The notes: a model not told the origin generated them from the letters alone. A stretch of 64,000 nt of DNA from Rotaria macrura (GCA_900239685.1 OENT01000504.1:1-64000), one strand, 5' to 3'; shown: positions 24,469 to 36,956, counted from the stretch's first letter. Translations and numbers: made by a program.

Positions 24469-27400
24469 ATGCATCATCGATTGATTATAATACTTTTACT
24501 AACTACTACTTGGGTATCATTGGTCACTTGTTATTATGAGTGTAACCAAAGATCAGTACCGTGTGGCTGTGGCTTGAAGAAAGTCGAGATGAACGCTCAT
24601 ATTTCTAACGGTGAAGATGCAGTTCCGTATAGTTGGCCAATGATCGTATCATTAAGATATGATTGTTTGGGTAATGGCAACTTTTCGACTCACTGTTGTA
24701 GTGGCACTATCTTAAGTGATTCATTTATACTGACGGCTGCTCATTGTGTTGAACGAGTGAATGCGTCTAGCCCTTCAATAGAAACTATTAGTATAGCTGC
24801 TGGTTCTTATAGTCAATCTCAACAATGTCAAACAATTCGAAAAGTTGATCAAATTTTTATTCATCCTAATTGGACAAAGTTTGAGAACGGACTAAGACAT
24901 GATATTGCTATACTACACTTAGCTGAATCACTTGATTTTACAACGAATCTATTGATTGCACCAACGTGTCTACCATTTTTACTTAATTTCACAAATGATC
25001 CTGCGCCATACCCACCATCTAATATTTCTCTCGTTGTAATTGGATGGGGCTTTCGTACAGTTTCAAATTATACAACACGTGACGTGATCCAACAGGCAAG
25101 TGTGTCATCGATTCATCATAATCATTCCACGTGTGCTAAATCAATCAATCATGTGGAGACACAATTCTGTGCAGGCCGAAATGATGGCTGTCAAGGTACG
25201 TAGTTTCATCTGGTGATTTTCCCCAATATTATCTACTATTCATTAGTGTCTTGTTTGTGCTTAAGGTACATGTGTAGGTAAGTAGAGAGAAATTTAGATT
25301 ATTTCCTGTATTTTTACATTTCATAAAAACAGGAGATTCTGGTAGTCCAATTCTTCGCTGGATTGGTGATCGTTGGGAACAAGTCGGTATTGTGTCTTAT
25401 GGCATGAATGTGTGTTCATTAGCTCGTAACCAAGTTGTTTTCACAAGAACTGCTTCTTACTATGGCTGGATTTCAAGAGTTATCAATCAAATGAACTTTA
25501 CAACTTCAACAGCAGACGCGAATCTGCCGTCCAATGTCTATAGATGCAATAAGGATAATGTATCGTGTGGATGCGGTTTCAACAATGTTGAATTCACATC
25601 TAAGAGAATTATTGGTGGTGAACAAGCGATTCCATACAGTTGGTCGATGATTGTATCACTTCAATATGATTGTCTTAACAATGGCAATTTCAAAACTCAT
25701 TGTTGTGGTGGAACTATTTTAAACGAGTATTATATTCTAACGGCTGCACATTGTGTTGATAAAATAAATCAATCGTCAATATTATCACAAAACATCACCA
25801 TTGCTGCTGGAATTCATAATCTAACAGAAACCAATCAAACTATTCGACGTGTCGATCAAATTTTCATTCATTCTGGTTACACAGGCGAACAAACTTGGTT
25901 TAAAAACGATATTGCCATACTTCATTTGATTGAACCACTGGATATTGATACGAATCCTCGTATATCTCGAACTTGCCGTCCATCTCCAATCAATAATCAA
26001 GAAGATATTATACAATATCCGTCGAATGGATCCATGTTGGCTGTGTCTGGTTGGGGTCTTCTTAATAGACCATTTAATATAAAACCTCAACTACTACAAC
26101 AATTAAAAGTGTATGCAATTCATCATATTTATCCTACATGTGCACAATACATAGGTGATGTTGATTCACAATTTTGTGCTGGTGTGTATGATGACACGAA
26201 AGGTAAGTAGTTTTCTTTTATTTTCTTATGCAACGAACATTGTATTTATTTGTTCATTTTTTATCTTTAGGGCCATGCAACGGTATGATCATATTTTATT
26301 TGAGTTGATAGTTCAATGTTTTACTTGTTTGACTCCTCTTCTAGGTGATTCGGGTGGTCCTATTATGAAATGGTTAGGTGATCATTGGGAACAGGTCGGT
26401 ATAGCTTCGTATGTAGTACGAGGGTGTGCAGCATTTGGTTATCCAAGTGTTTATACAAGGCTTGCTGCTTTTCACGATTGGATCGAATGGATCATAAATC
26501 CAAACAATTACACAACAACTACAACGACAGTTGTCTATCGTCCACCAAACGTTTACGATTGTAATAACCGAAATAAATCATGTGGCTGTGGCAAAACAAA
26601 CGTTGCTTTCCCATCGTTGAGAATAATCGGTGGCAATGAAGCTGTTCCATACAGTTGGTCAATGATTGTTTCGATCCGAGCCGATTGCTTTGGCAATGGA
26701 AACATTAAAGCTCATTGTTGTGGTGGCACAATTCTCAATGAATATTATATTCTTACGGCTGCTCATTGTTTTGATAGAATGAATCGATCTTCAGTATCAT
26801 CATACAATATTACCGTTGTAGCTGGTATTCATAATCTTACAGAAAGCAATCAAATGATTCGACGTGTCGATCAAGTGTTTATACATCCGGAATATGCTGG
26901 ACAACAACATTTGTACAAAAATGATATTGCTATCATTCATTTAGATGAACCGCTTGTTTTCGATATGAATCCATTTATTCAACGAACTTGTCGTCCGCCT
27001 CGAATCAATTCATCCGAAAATATTCTGACATATCCATCAAATGGATCTTTGTTGGCTGTTGTTGGATGGGGTGCAGTTGACAAGCCTGCTAATATTAGAC
27101 CACACTTGTTACAGCAATTACTTATTCGTTCAATTCATCATGATGATCCAACATGTGCAAGATCTATTGGGCATGTGAATGTACAGTTTTGTGGAGGATG
27201 GTTTGAAGGTGGGAAAGGTAAGAGTACTCTTTTTTCGAACTATTTCTGCATGACTACTAGCTGAGTTTGCTGTTTTTTTTGTCTCTGAATCTAGGTATAT
27301 GTTATGGTATGTTAATGTATTTCTATATGGATTGAATCGATGAATTAATGTCGTGCAATTTGTTTTCTATGCATAGGTGATTCCGGTGGTCCAGTTTTCG

Positions 27401-28960
27401 AATGGTTAGATGATCATTGGGAACAAGTCGGTATTTCCTCATACGTTATGAATGGCTGTGCATCTGTCGGGTATCAGAGTATCTTCACAAGGCTTGCATC
27501 GTTTTATGACTGGATCGAAGAAATTTTAAGCGAAAGAAACATGACAACAGTACCTTATGTTAACACAACTACTACGTCTACAAACAATTATGCTAATCAA
27601 TCTTCGATTTCATTTCCGTGTAATAGATCTGCTTCATGTGGTTGTGGATTCCGTGATGTACATTTAACTTCATCACTTACTGTTGGAAGAGAAGTTGCCG
27701 TTAATCATAGTTGGTCAATGGCAGTTTCAGTTCGTTTCGGCACATCGAGAAGCCGTCTATGTGGTGGAACTATTCTTTCAACTATGTTCGTTCTTACTTC
27801 TGCGAATTGTATATGGGAATTTTTAGAACGACCAAATGTTTTAAATGTAATAGCTGGTATGATCGACCAAGGGAATGAAAATTCCCAGGTACGGAATGTC
27901 TCTCGTATACATATCTATCAAAATGATTCTCAACTATCGAGAGACTTCCGAAACGATATTGCTTTGTTGCAAATCGATCGTCCGTTTATATTTCTCAATA
28001 ATCCACTGTTAGTTAAAACGTGTGTACATCGTGTTGATCCGCAAGTTTCTATGGATCAATATCCAAAGACTGGTACACCTCTTGTAGTTATTGGATGGGA
28101 CGAAACTACATCGAAACAATCACAATCGTCAAATTATCTTCAACAAGTTCAAGTATACGTTATGGACAAGAATGATTCATCATGTCTTCAGTCTATGTCA
28201 ATGAACGACACTGATTTTCAATTCTGTGCTGGCTCATATGAAGGAGACGAAGGTCAGTGAATTATAATTGTATCGGCGTATATAATTGACTTCGGGGTTT
28301 TTCATAGTAATTAGTTCTCAATAATATAATTCGTTTTCTTTTCGGGTCTTCGAAAATATCAATAAAAGATGAATTTAAAACTCAAAAAGAAATTCAAAAC
28401 TAGTGTATTTGTGAATGTTCAACGAAGAATGCGTTCACATGCGTGAAGCATTGCTCAGGAGAATAGTCATAGTAGATTTTTACTTTATTATCATTACTAG
28501 TGAATTTGTCATGTTCAATGAATTCTAATGCATCGTTTTCTATTTCTGTGTTTAGATTCTTGCAAAGGTATGTCATCACTGTCGAATGATTTTTCTTCAA
28601 CAACTATATTTTCTCGACTACCTAGGTGATTCAGGTGAAGCAGCATTTCTATGGACAGGACAGTATTGGGAGCAAGTAGGAGTACTATCCAATAGTTTTC
28701 GATGTGAACAACGTGGCTTTGCTCGTATTTATACTCGATTATCATACTATTATCAATGGATGCAAAGTATTCTTAAGACAACTGGTGAAGAGATCGAACC
28801 ACAAACACTTTCAAATACCACAAACAATAGTTCCATAGCATTAAATTCGACTAGTAGTACAAGTACAACAACGTCGAAGAGCAGCTCCATGGGATCTAAC
28901 ATAGAACATTCAAGCATATTCATACTGGGAGCATTTCTTCTTTTCTATTCTTTTATTTAA
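24469..28960 (+). CDS. Secreted four-domain trypsin-like serine protease (polyserase type)
   Basis: Nine exons: 24469-25195, 25266-25277, 25333-26202, 26271-26282, 26345-27217, 27295-27306, 27377-28252, 28556-28567, 28626-28960; 3729 nt, 1242 residues. A signal peptide (LIIILLLTTTWVSLVTC) is followed by four S1 domains, each preceded by a CGCG propeptide motif and joined by Thr/Ser-rich linkers. The end is Ser/Thr-rich with a short hydrophobic tail (IFILGAFLLFYSFI), as in a GPI-anchor signal or a C-terminal anchor. Triads: H92/D145/S249; H386/D439/S543; H681/D734/S838; domain 4 has Asn979 in place of His (TSANC) with D1029 and S1134, so it should be inactive. Arg-IIGG activation sites occur only in domains 2 and 3. 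The chymotrypsin-189 residue is Gly in domains 1-3 and Asp in domain 4. Each domain has a 12-nt microexon. Likely digestive or surface protease; the substrate is unknown. Confidence 0.93.
25266..25277 (+). other. 12-nt microexon, protease domain 1
   Basis: GTACATGTGTAG is bounded by AAG upstream and GTAAGT downstream. It restores QGTCVGDSG across the junctions. The flanking introns are 70 and 55 nt. Without it the next exon would still be in frame but the conserved Cys before GDSG would be lost. Confidence 0.85.
26271..26282 (+). other. 12-nt microexon, protease domain 2
   Basis: GGCCATGCAACG lies between CTTTAG and GTATGA. It gives KGPCNGDSGG when joined. The flanking introns are 68 and 62 nt. 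Same phase and length as the microexon of domain 1. Confidence 0.88.
27295..27306 (+). other. 12-nt microexon, protease domain 3
   Basis: GTATATGTTATG lies between TCTAG and GTATGT. It gives KGICYGDSGG when joined. The flanking introns are 77 and 70 nt. Confidence 0.88.
28556..28567 (+). other. 12-nt microexon, protease domain 4
   Basis: ATTCTTGCAAAG lies between TTTAG and GTATGT. It gives EDSCKGDSG when joined, so this copy alone encodes Asp at the trypsin-189 position. The upstream intron is 303 nt, far longer than in the other three domains; the downstream intron is 58 nt. Confidence 0.85.
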
Positions 28961-31900
28961 TAATATGAACATTATTTGACACTTGCCTATTTTTCAAAGA
29001 AAACTATCTAAGTACTAATCATCAAGTAACCTGGTATTTTATTTACAGACAGAATTCGGCGAGGTTAGATCTATGCTTTTGATAGTTCTAATCTAGGATT
29101 TTTCAAGAATAATCATTTAAATCAGCAGAGCCATGAAAAAGAGTACAAATTAAAAATAACGTCAGGAAGAAACTGCATTTCTGAATCACAAACGAATCAT
29201 CATTCATGTAAATCTACTATCGATGCATGTAAACTATCAAGAAAAGAATTGACGAGACATCTCATCGTCTTTCATTGCTTGCAAGCTCAGAGATCATAGT
29301 GGTCTATGCCAAAGAATCAGGAAAATAAGTAGGATACTAAGACTAATTCTCATACTATTGAACAGGGTGAAAGTTGCACAAACGTAAGTAAATCATTCAT
29401 AGTTCTTCAAATAACAGCTTCGATCTCTCAATTGAAACATTATGTATGTAGTTTCTGTTGCTCAGGCACATGTCGTTGAAACTGAAGCATCGTTCACTTT
29501 TGGGTCTTCATCATTCTTTAGTTGGAATCGTATTTTGATCAAGGAAAGAGCCAGAAAATGAATAAATAAGAGTCTATTTTCTCATACTTTAAACAAAACT
29601 GTATATCCACATTCTCTGAATCAGATAATTTACTTATATCATGTCTGTTATCCTCTCATATAAAACTACCGTGTTATCGATATGCAGGTTATTGGGTATG
29701 GATGAAGAGAGGAAACTCAAATACCAACTACACCCTCGCTCATCCGATTCGGTCTCTGGTTAGTATCGTTTTAAATTTTTCTTTCGTTTTTCTAAGTTCC
29801 TCTCGAATTTCTTCTAAGTTGAAAAATAAATCTTTTGGTATTTCGTTTCTTTCCTTGGTTAGTAGCCTTTCAAGCCGGAAAATTAAGACTATGAGGGGAC
29901 GTCATACAGCTATTGACATGGTTTTTAAACCGCTTATTTGAATTGCTGCAATGACATTAGCATGGATTAAAGGCATTTATCATTGAGTGCTAAAACGCGT
30001 ATGAGGAATTCTGATTACTGTTACGAATTATATAACTGAAAAATCAATGACAAAATTAAAATATTGAAGAACGAAATCTGATTGTTCGATGAAAATACAA
30101 AGAATCTGAGGTGAAATCATCAACAATGCATACCTTGATAATTTCAAGAGACTCAAAGAAGTATTTTGGCAGCTGCACTAAAAAGAAAAATGAGCTGCAT
30201 GTAGTGCTTGAGACGAATCCTTATATATCGCATTAATGCTTTATCATTAGCTTTCGAAAGCATTAAATGAGAATATTACAAAGTCAATGTGCTATTCGAT
30301 AACTCATTACTATCTGTCCGAGCGATGGATCAATAATCAAAAATTGTGATAACTGTATTTTAGATGTGAGCATAGTTCTTCTTTGTAATCCCAACGGTGG
30401 TCACTTTGCCGCAGTCCTTAAAAACCCGATGATATAGGTGCTACCGAACGGTATTTGCTTCGGTTTAATATTCTGAATTGTGATAAAAAAGCAAATAATT
30501 ACACCTTATTGAATTATATGAAAGAGTTCTTCAGTGCGACCGAATCCTTTTAGTGTATACGAACGCACAAATATCATAGATGTCGTAATACCATTACACT
30601 TGGTATCAACATTTCAACGTCATAATACCCTTAGAATTCATTTCGATCCATTACCTCTAGGGTATCCAAAGTCGTTAGCCAAAGGTATAACTATATGTTA
30701 AGAGTTGAGGAATTTGAGTTGTTTTGGCGTATTACCCCTAGGGTAACAAGTATGATTCCCTGCGATGTAAATCTTCTTTTGTTTAGGATGATGTGGGCTA
30801 AATTATAAGTATGTTGGTGTGAGTTTCTTCGCAGATGTATCTGTTTTTCAGTTGTTTTCAGAACATTTGTTGTTTGTAGAATAAAAGAAAAGCAGTTTTA
30901 TGTGTAAATTATGTGCAAAGTTTCATGGAAAAGCTCTAGGATTTGTTTCAATGTTCGTGAAGAGCCAAGTTGTTTAAGCATTCAGTTGCATCGGTAATGT
31001 TTTAAGGCCCATCATAATTTACAGTTAGTTAGTGGCTCTATGATGGAAAGCTAATTATGGAGAACACTCTATAAGCGTAAAATAATCATTGTCCTAGGTA
31101 AGGATTGTTTTAAGCATTATGATAGTTCAACCATCATGCTTCAATAGCACAGCAAGATATCAGTAAAACCAGAACTGAAAGGTTATGCTCAAAAGTGACT
31201 GTTAGAAGTCCGTTACTTGAACCGCAAAAAACGCGCACGGGAGAAGGCTTAAAGTATAGTATAAAGAGATAGCATCATTTTTCATAATGTCTTTGTTTCC
31301 TACACCACTTCAATACAGTTCACCATCATAAAATACGGTAAGACTGTCTCGCACGTTCAAAGCGAACACAACAACCATTTTCAATTAGATAAATATAAAT
31401 TGTAAACGCTCATGGAACTGACTATTCATTGTTTCCAACTAATTCCTCACGAAACCTTAAGATTTTCAGACTAAGAATAATCAGCTTCAAAATCTTCGAT
31501 AAGGCTGAACCTCTTCCGTATTTTGCAACATTCAGCGCAAAGCAATCTCTTACATTCAATCCACTGCTCACATTGCTAGGCTTCACTTCGAACCTTTTAT
31601 CATTATTTTTCGATAAAAGTACTGTGATACGGGGCGAAATACAACAAAGCAACACGAATTCCACAACTTGTAACATATAGTTATATATTCGGGTAACGAC
31701 TTTGGATACCTTAGTTGTATTGGAGAGACTATATGATAGATTGCTGACATGTCGATGTCTTTATGCTATGTGTTTCGATCGAGAAAAGTGGCTACTCGGT
31801 GTAATGGGCTTATGTCATCCCTCCACTGCTGGCCAATAACACACAACACAGTATATAATGCCTTTCAACAAAAACCGAATACTAAATCCTACTCTTGATT

Positions 31901-32648
31901 TTAGAATCGATTGAAAAGGTCCAAATGAATCAAACAGCAAACTGTAATTGATTCACAACTCTCAACATGCACTACACGTCTCAACATCATTGAACATTGA
32001 CTAACTCTTTTTCAGTAGTTTCTTGTCCTTCCAATAGTGCAAATCGATTCTAGATATTTTCCTCAAATAAATAAACTCTTCTAAAAAAAAGCCATCGCAT
32101 GATTCCGTTAGCCGGGATAAAACATGTAATGGTAGCTTTAACTCTCTTCTGTTATAAAAGTAAATACCATTACTTGGAATGATTCTTCGGATGATTCTAT
32201 CGTAACAGTCTAGTAGTCTAGTACTATAGTGCTTGATCCTAATGATTATACAGTACTAATTTTGATCAAATCACTTGATGAGCTCTTTCAGTAAAGACGA
32301 AATCGCAATTGTGGTAACTTTCACTTATCACAATTGGTACAGTTTCCACTTTACTTCGGTATAGCAGTGAAATTAAGTATTGAGTTGATTCTTTTATTAG
32401 GATTGATCTTTAGACTAAGCCACACAATGATCTGCTTGAGCAGCAATGAAACGCGTTGCGGTTGCTTCTTATTTCCCGTCACATCCTAAAGAGAAAATTT
32501 TACAGTTGGATATTGTTTTATCTTTCCTTCGAAGCCAAATAATAACAATCATTAAGAAAGATTTGTCGCTTCAAACGTAGGGCACCGGTGTGGGTATTCA
32601 AATCACGCATACGCATCCGGAAACCCACGATTACACTGACGTTTTCAT
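28961..32648. other. Intergenic, no supported gene
   Basis: Several open frames of 70-85 codons occur (29702-29941 +; 31422-31680 on both strands) with no recognisable domain. The two frames at 31.4-31.7 kb are mirror images on opposite strands, so at most one could be real. A pair of short inverted segments (GGTATCCAAAGTCGTTA) near 30.66 and 31.70 kb may mark an element and is listed separately. Confidence 0.4.
30655..31713. mobile_element. Possible DNA-transposon remnant with short inverted ends
   Basis: GGTATCCAAAGTCGTTAGCC near 30660 has its inverse, GGGTAACGACTTTGGATACC, at about 31690-31710. The similarity covers some 20 nt, followed by a weaker match. About 1 kb lies between. No target duplication could be read, so the assignment is tentative. 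Confidence 0.35.
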
Positions 32649-33292
32649 TTATTTCTTTTTTGATATAAAAGACTTGACAGTATATGTTAGTAAAACAATG
32701 ATGCCCAAAGACCAAGCAACAATAAAGTATGAAAAAGCAAAGTAGTACAGAGTCGCGTGGCAATATGTTGTAAGAGATGTGTCATTCGACTGCACGGTTG
32801 ACTTACTTCGAAATACCCAAACGGCTCCCTAAAGATAGCTTTATTTCAAATTGTTAAACTAATGCTTGCTAAAATTCATTACCGCAATAAACCATCCAAA
32901 GTAAAAAATTAAGAGCAGAAGCATAGTATAAAGAAGTATCCAAACTCCTGAAGAAAGGCTCTCCTCATTTTCTAAATGGTGATCGTAAAGATAACAAGTC
33001 TGAAACACATAACAATTAATAAAATGATAAATATACATCTAAGGAATCTTACAAAAATTGTGGCAACCACACTGATTATTATCCAGATAGAACCGTTACC
33101 GATACAAAAAATAGGTATCATCGGCTCAATGGTACATTGACTGTGAAAAATCGCACCGATAATAAGCATTGCAACGCCAACTGCGACCATTATGCATATC
33201 AAAATAGTCATTGTAGGCCAGTACCACACGTTCTGAATAACTCTTGATACTAGGGCAAAGCCGGACCGAGGTTTATGGCGATCGGCATCCAT
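32649..33292 (-). CDS. TMEM272-like four-helix membrane protein
   Basis: Three exons, 33292-33053, 32999-32883 and 32828-32649, with 53- and 54-nt phase-0 introns, give 178 residues. Exon 1 has helix 1 (MTILICIMVAVGVAMLIIGA), the motif HSQCTIEPMIPIFCIGNGS and helix 2. Exon 2 has helix 3 (WILLYTMLLLLIFYFGWF). Exon 3 begins GAVWVF, then YCHATLYYFAFSYF (helix 4) and a lysine-rich tail. The pattern of a short loop with Cys-x-x-x-Pro-x-IPI after the first helix and W-x-x-GxxWVF near the third matches the TMEM272 family, whose function is unknown. The ATG at 33292 was chosen; the open frame extends four codons further but begins with TTG. Confidence 0.75.
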
Positions 33293-34090
33293 TGAAATAC
33301 ACAAAATTTATCTACAAATTATGCAAAAATGAGAAAATCTCAGTTGAAAAGTCGTCAAATACAAGAGGAGAGAGACGCTGTGAATGTCTGTTTCTAGAGC
33401 TACTATTAAGTCTGTATATTTTACAAGTAGTTTTGAGTTCTTTCTATACTGAGCGAAATTAAACCCATCACTCAAAATGAAAATACAAACGTTGACCCAC
33501 TCCACTCAAATAGGTCAGTAAAAAACACTATTTTATGTTATCTAAAACCTCCAACTGATTCAACCAACGCTACTTATTCGTAACTTTTCCAATGCTTCAA
33601 CTTTTTCAAAGAATTATTGTTGATTTTTCATAACGAGCATCGTATCTAGCACAGATTATACAAAATTAGCAATCATAGCTCTTCATGACATAATATTCGG
33701 GGTAATACTTCTATTGTACTTTCTATCTTCACAATAATAGTTTTCAAGAAAATAAGACAAAAAGCATCAAATTTATCTATCAGAAAAATCTTACCATCAT
33801 AAAAAAATGTATTCTCTCAACTTTTACAAGAATGTCAAACTTGAACGAAAATAATTGGAACTACGATTAACTATTCCCCTTAAAAAAGTAGTAGTTTAAT
33901 TTCTCTTACTCGATTATCCAGTATTGTATGATGGTTTGATGTATTTAATAGGAACTCTCTATATTCTTAAAATACCCCTTTATCGAATCTTCTACTTACA
34001 TAATAAAACATCAAAAAATTATCTTTTATTGTTGTGCCGTCTTAAAAATAAAGAAAGGTAGCAAATGTGTCTTTTTATTCGATGTTGTGT
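33293..34090. other. Intergenic, nothing recognised
   Basis: Sequence between two minus-strand genes; the promoter of the TMEM272-like gene is expected at its left end. No repeat or coding signal seen. Confidence 0.4.
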
Positions 34091-35227
34091 TCACGTTATG
34101 ATCGGAACATTGACAAGTGTTATTTCGCATCGCTTTGACTCATTGTATTTAGTGAAACTTGTCACTTTAAATATAGTATACGGCAAAATAAGTATTTCCT
34201 TCTCGTCTTTTCTTTCTTCCGAGATATGTGGCAGCTTCTTGCCAGGTATTTCGCCGAGATAAATAGCCGTATCACATTCATTAGGAAATTCAAAAGTGAA
34301 GATAACGCTCATTTTATCGATGTCATTCCCAGTATGAGCAAACGCTTCAGGAACCGCCTCATCAAAGGAAGATGATGTAAATTGACGAAATTCGAGAACA
34401 CGACCATCGTCTACATTTGCCCATTGATATGCTTCAAGATCAAAAGGATGTAATACGATACCTCTTTATGATTTTCCTTCAAAACTGCGATCACGAAACG
34501 TTGACAAGTTCGAAAAAGCAATGCTTGTGAATAATTCATCATCTTCGCTAATTTTATAGTAATAATCCATGTTAATCGTATACAACTTAATCAACTGAAT
34601 GAAATCATCTTTGCGCAAACAGGACATCATGTCTTTGTGATTCGTATGGCCGGGTGGAAATTTGCGCTCCAATATTTGGTGTAGTTTTTTAAATGATAAG
34701 TTATGAGTGATTGCTTTGCTGATTCGATTCTTTATATCAGTATGTCGGAATATTCTGATCATTTCTTTTACATGTGTGGCGTCGTTTGGATCTCTATGCC
34801 CCTTGATATAATAAGTATTTGGTATCCATTCATCTGATTGTCGGAATGACCATAAATCGTTTTCCATTATTTCAGCGAGCAAATACTTTTTATTCTTGTT
34901 GCGCCAGGTAACCAATAAACGTAAGCCTTCGTCTGAAATTCGTTCAAATGCTGTCCGACCATCATTGTCCTTTATATCAGTGGCGGCGCCCCAAGCAAGT
35001 AGTATTCCTGTACATCCAAAATCGCTCCTACTACATGCGGCATGTAGAGGAGTGTCTCCGTTTGTTGTCTTAGCATTCAGCTCATTGTAGATTAGTTCTG
35101 GCCAGATTTCTATCAAACTCTCAATGTAGTAACGGGAACAGCGCTTGTGCAGAGGAAGGGTACCTTTAGTTCTTCTTCTTTCATTGTAGACGATTTCTCG
35201 GGAATTGCTACCACATCCGTTTCCCAT
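34091..35227 (-). pseudogene. Ankyrin + ADP-ribosyltransferase gene with one in-frame stop
   Basis: A single frame from ATG 35227 to TGA 34091 is interrupted only by a TAA at about 34466. The start MGNGCGSNS is a strong N-myristoylation/palmitoylation signal; an upstream ATG at 35308 would bury it. Two ankyrin-type repeats follow (GTLPLHKRCS and GDTPLHAACSRSDFG with GAATDIKDNDGRTAFE), then a helical region, then the NAD:arginine mono-ADP-ribosyltransferase fold. After the stop come RGIVLHP (the R of the R-S-E triad), FTSSSFDEA (the S motif) and EKEILILP (the E-x-E motif), ending VNVPIIT. Such enzymes transfer ADP-ribose from NAD to arginine. The stop sits exactly where the family has the Tyr before the catalytic Arg. 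It may be a true nonsense change, an allele or a sequence error; everything downstream remains open. Confidence 0.75.
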
Positions 35228-35308
35228 TATATTGAATTTATCTAGAAATGAAAATCTCTTCGTATCTGCATGGTAGAAAATGAGTTTTAACTCTTTCAAT
35301 CTGGACAT

Positions 35309-36956
35309 TATTTTGTGTTCTGTACGAACATGAAAGTAGATGGTTTAATCTCTCTGTTGTGTTCATCTATAACAGCCATATGCTTTCGAAGTCTAGATTC
35401 CTTATTTATTGTCATGCAATATGATTTTCCTTTAAATACATCATATGATGTTCGTCGTCTAAGAAGACGAAAGAACGCAAAATATTTCTATTTCGCTATG
35501 CATGTCATATCGTAGATGACAAATGGGATTGAAAGGGTTTTTAATTGAACTGAAATGGCTCAAGTATGGGTGAGATGCTATAAAACCGGAATTTCAGTTT
35601 TCCACTATTGAGCTTTGTCAATCAAGGTTTCGTAAGATTTACCGATCTTCACTATTTATCTCAGGAACGTCTACTCAGTACAACTGGAGAGAAAATCATG
35701 GTTTCCTTGTGATTATTTCATTAATATTTTCGCATGGATACGTTTTCCTTGCGATGCTGTCGTGTGCGCATCTTAAATCACAATGAAACGCATTCAGCTG
35801 GGTATTCAAAGAATCAACTGCTATTTTTCTTTGGAAAAATATGGATAAATATGTTTTCAACATTGTAGCGTTGTGACAGTAACGTAAATCGTATGCTCCT
35901 CCTGTCTCAATATTTTCGACCGCACCTGTAAAAATTGCGGAGCTTTTAGGAATTTCTTTTGTATTTTCTGGATTTCACCAAATTTTGTTCTCTCGTTTTC
36001 ATGACCAATTTCAATGTCTAGATTCCATTGTAGGTTTATTAATTACAGGCTACAGAATACTACGTTCTCTTTAATATTGTACAACATCACATACTTAGTA
36101 GATGAGATGTGGATGACAGAGTGTATAGTTTTTTTCTATTCCAAACTGAATTTTGACAACAAATCCGCTTCATTTTTGCAAATAGCGAGGGACTAGAGGA
36201 TCTAAAAAGGGCAGTGTCTTCATTGAACTATAACGGTGCAAGCAGTCAAAACTACATGTAAAAGTCAACTAACCTTAACAAGCTACATGTATATTCGACA
36301 GGATGTCATTCTCTGTTCATGTAAGCCTAGCAGGCTTACAGTAGCCAGTTAAAATACAACTTGTACGATCCTCATTTTCACTTACAGACAGGGCTATGGT
36401 GACTCAATACTTATTCTTTACATACTAGTAATTGATTCCTGAATATCCTCTATCACTTGTTTCATTGTGAGTGAAACTAGACGACTTTAATGGCGGGTTC
36501 ACCAGAAGACCGACTTACAGAGTATAACCACCGAAGCAGAAATATGAAATTGATGCATTAAAACCTCTCCGTTTTTATTTGATCCATTGCACATAGTGAA
36601 AAATGTCTGGAAATTTGTGTTTTAATGCTGCCTTTTTTCTTCATTACGTGCGATGCGTTTCCATGGACTAAAAAATTGGAACAATAGACGTCAGCATGTT
36701 TTCATGCCAGTTACATGTACTATTAGATATTGAACTGCGTTGTTACTTTTTCTGTTTTTTTCAGTGTAGACTGGATCGAAGATACTTAAAATTACGAAGC
36801 AGTCAACTCGCTTCTAGACTGAAATTACTGACCTCTTAAACATTAAAGTTTCTACGTAGACTGAACGAAACGGATTCATATTTGAATACTTCTGCAGACT
36901 AGCGAACGCCATGCACATCATATGCCCTGATATAGTCACCACCTAATCTCGACGGG
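35309..36956. other. Intergenic, nothing recognised
   Basis: AT-rich sequence upstream of the ankyrin/ADP-ribosyltransferase gene. Open frames up to 66 codons show no domain. Confidence 0.4.

Noticed and set aside
25821-26090. Minus-strand frame inside the protease gene
   Set aside because: It is antisense to the conserved protease coding sequence.
30380-30435. Short peptide-like stretch LCNPNGGHFAAVLKNP
   Set aside because: It resembles part of a hydrolase-type strand/turn but is only about 18 codons between stops, too short to support a gene fragment.
31422-31680. Mirror open frames on both strands
   Set aside because: Neither has a recognisable domain, splice context or convincing codon bias.
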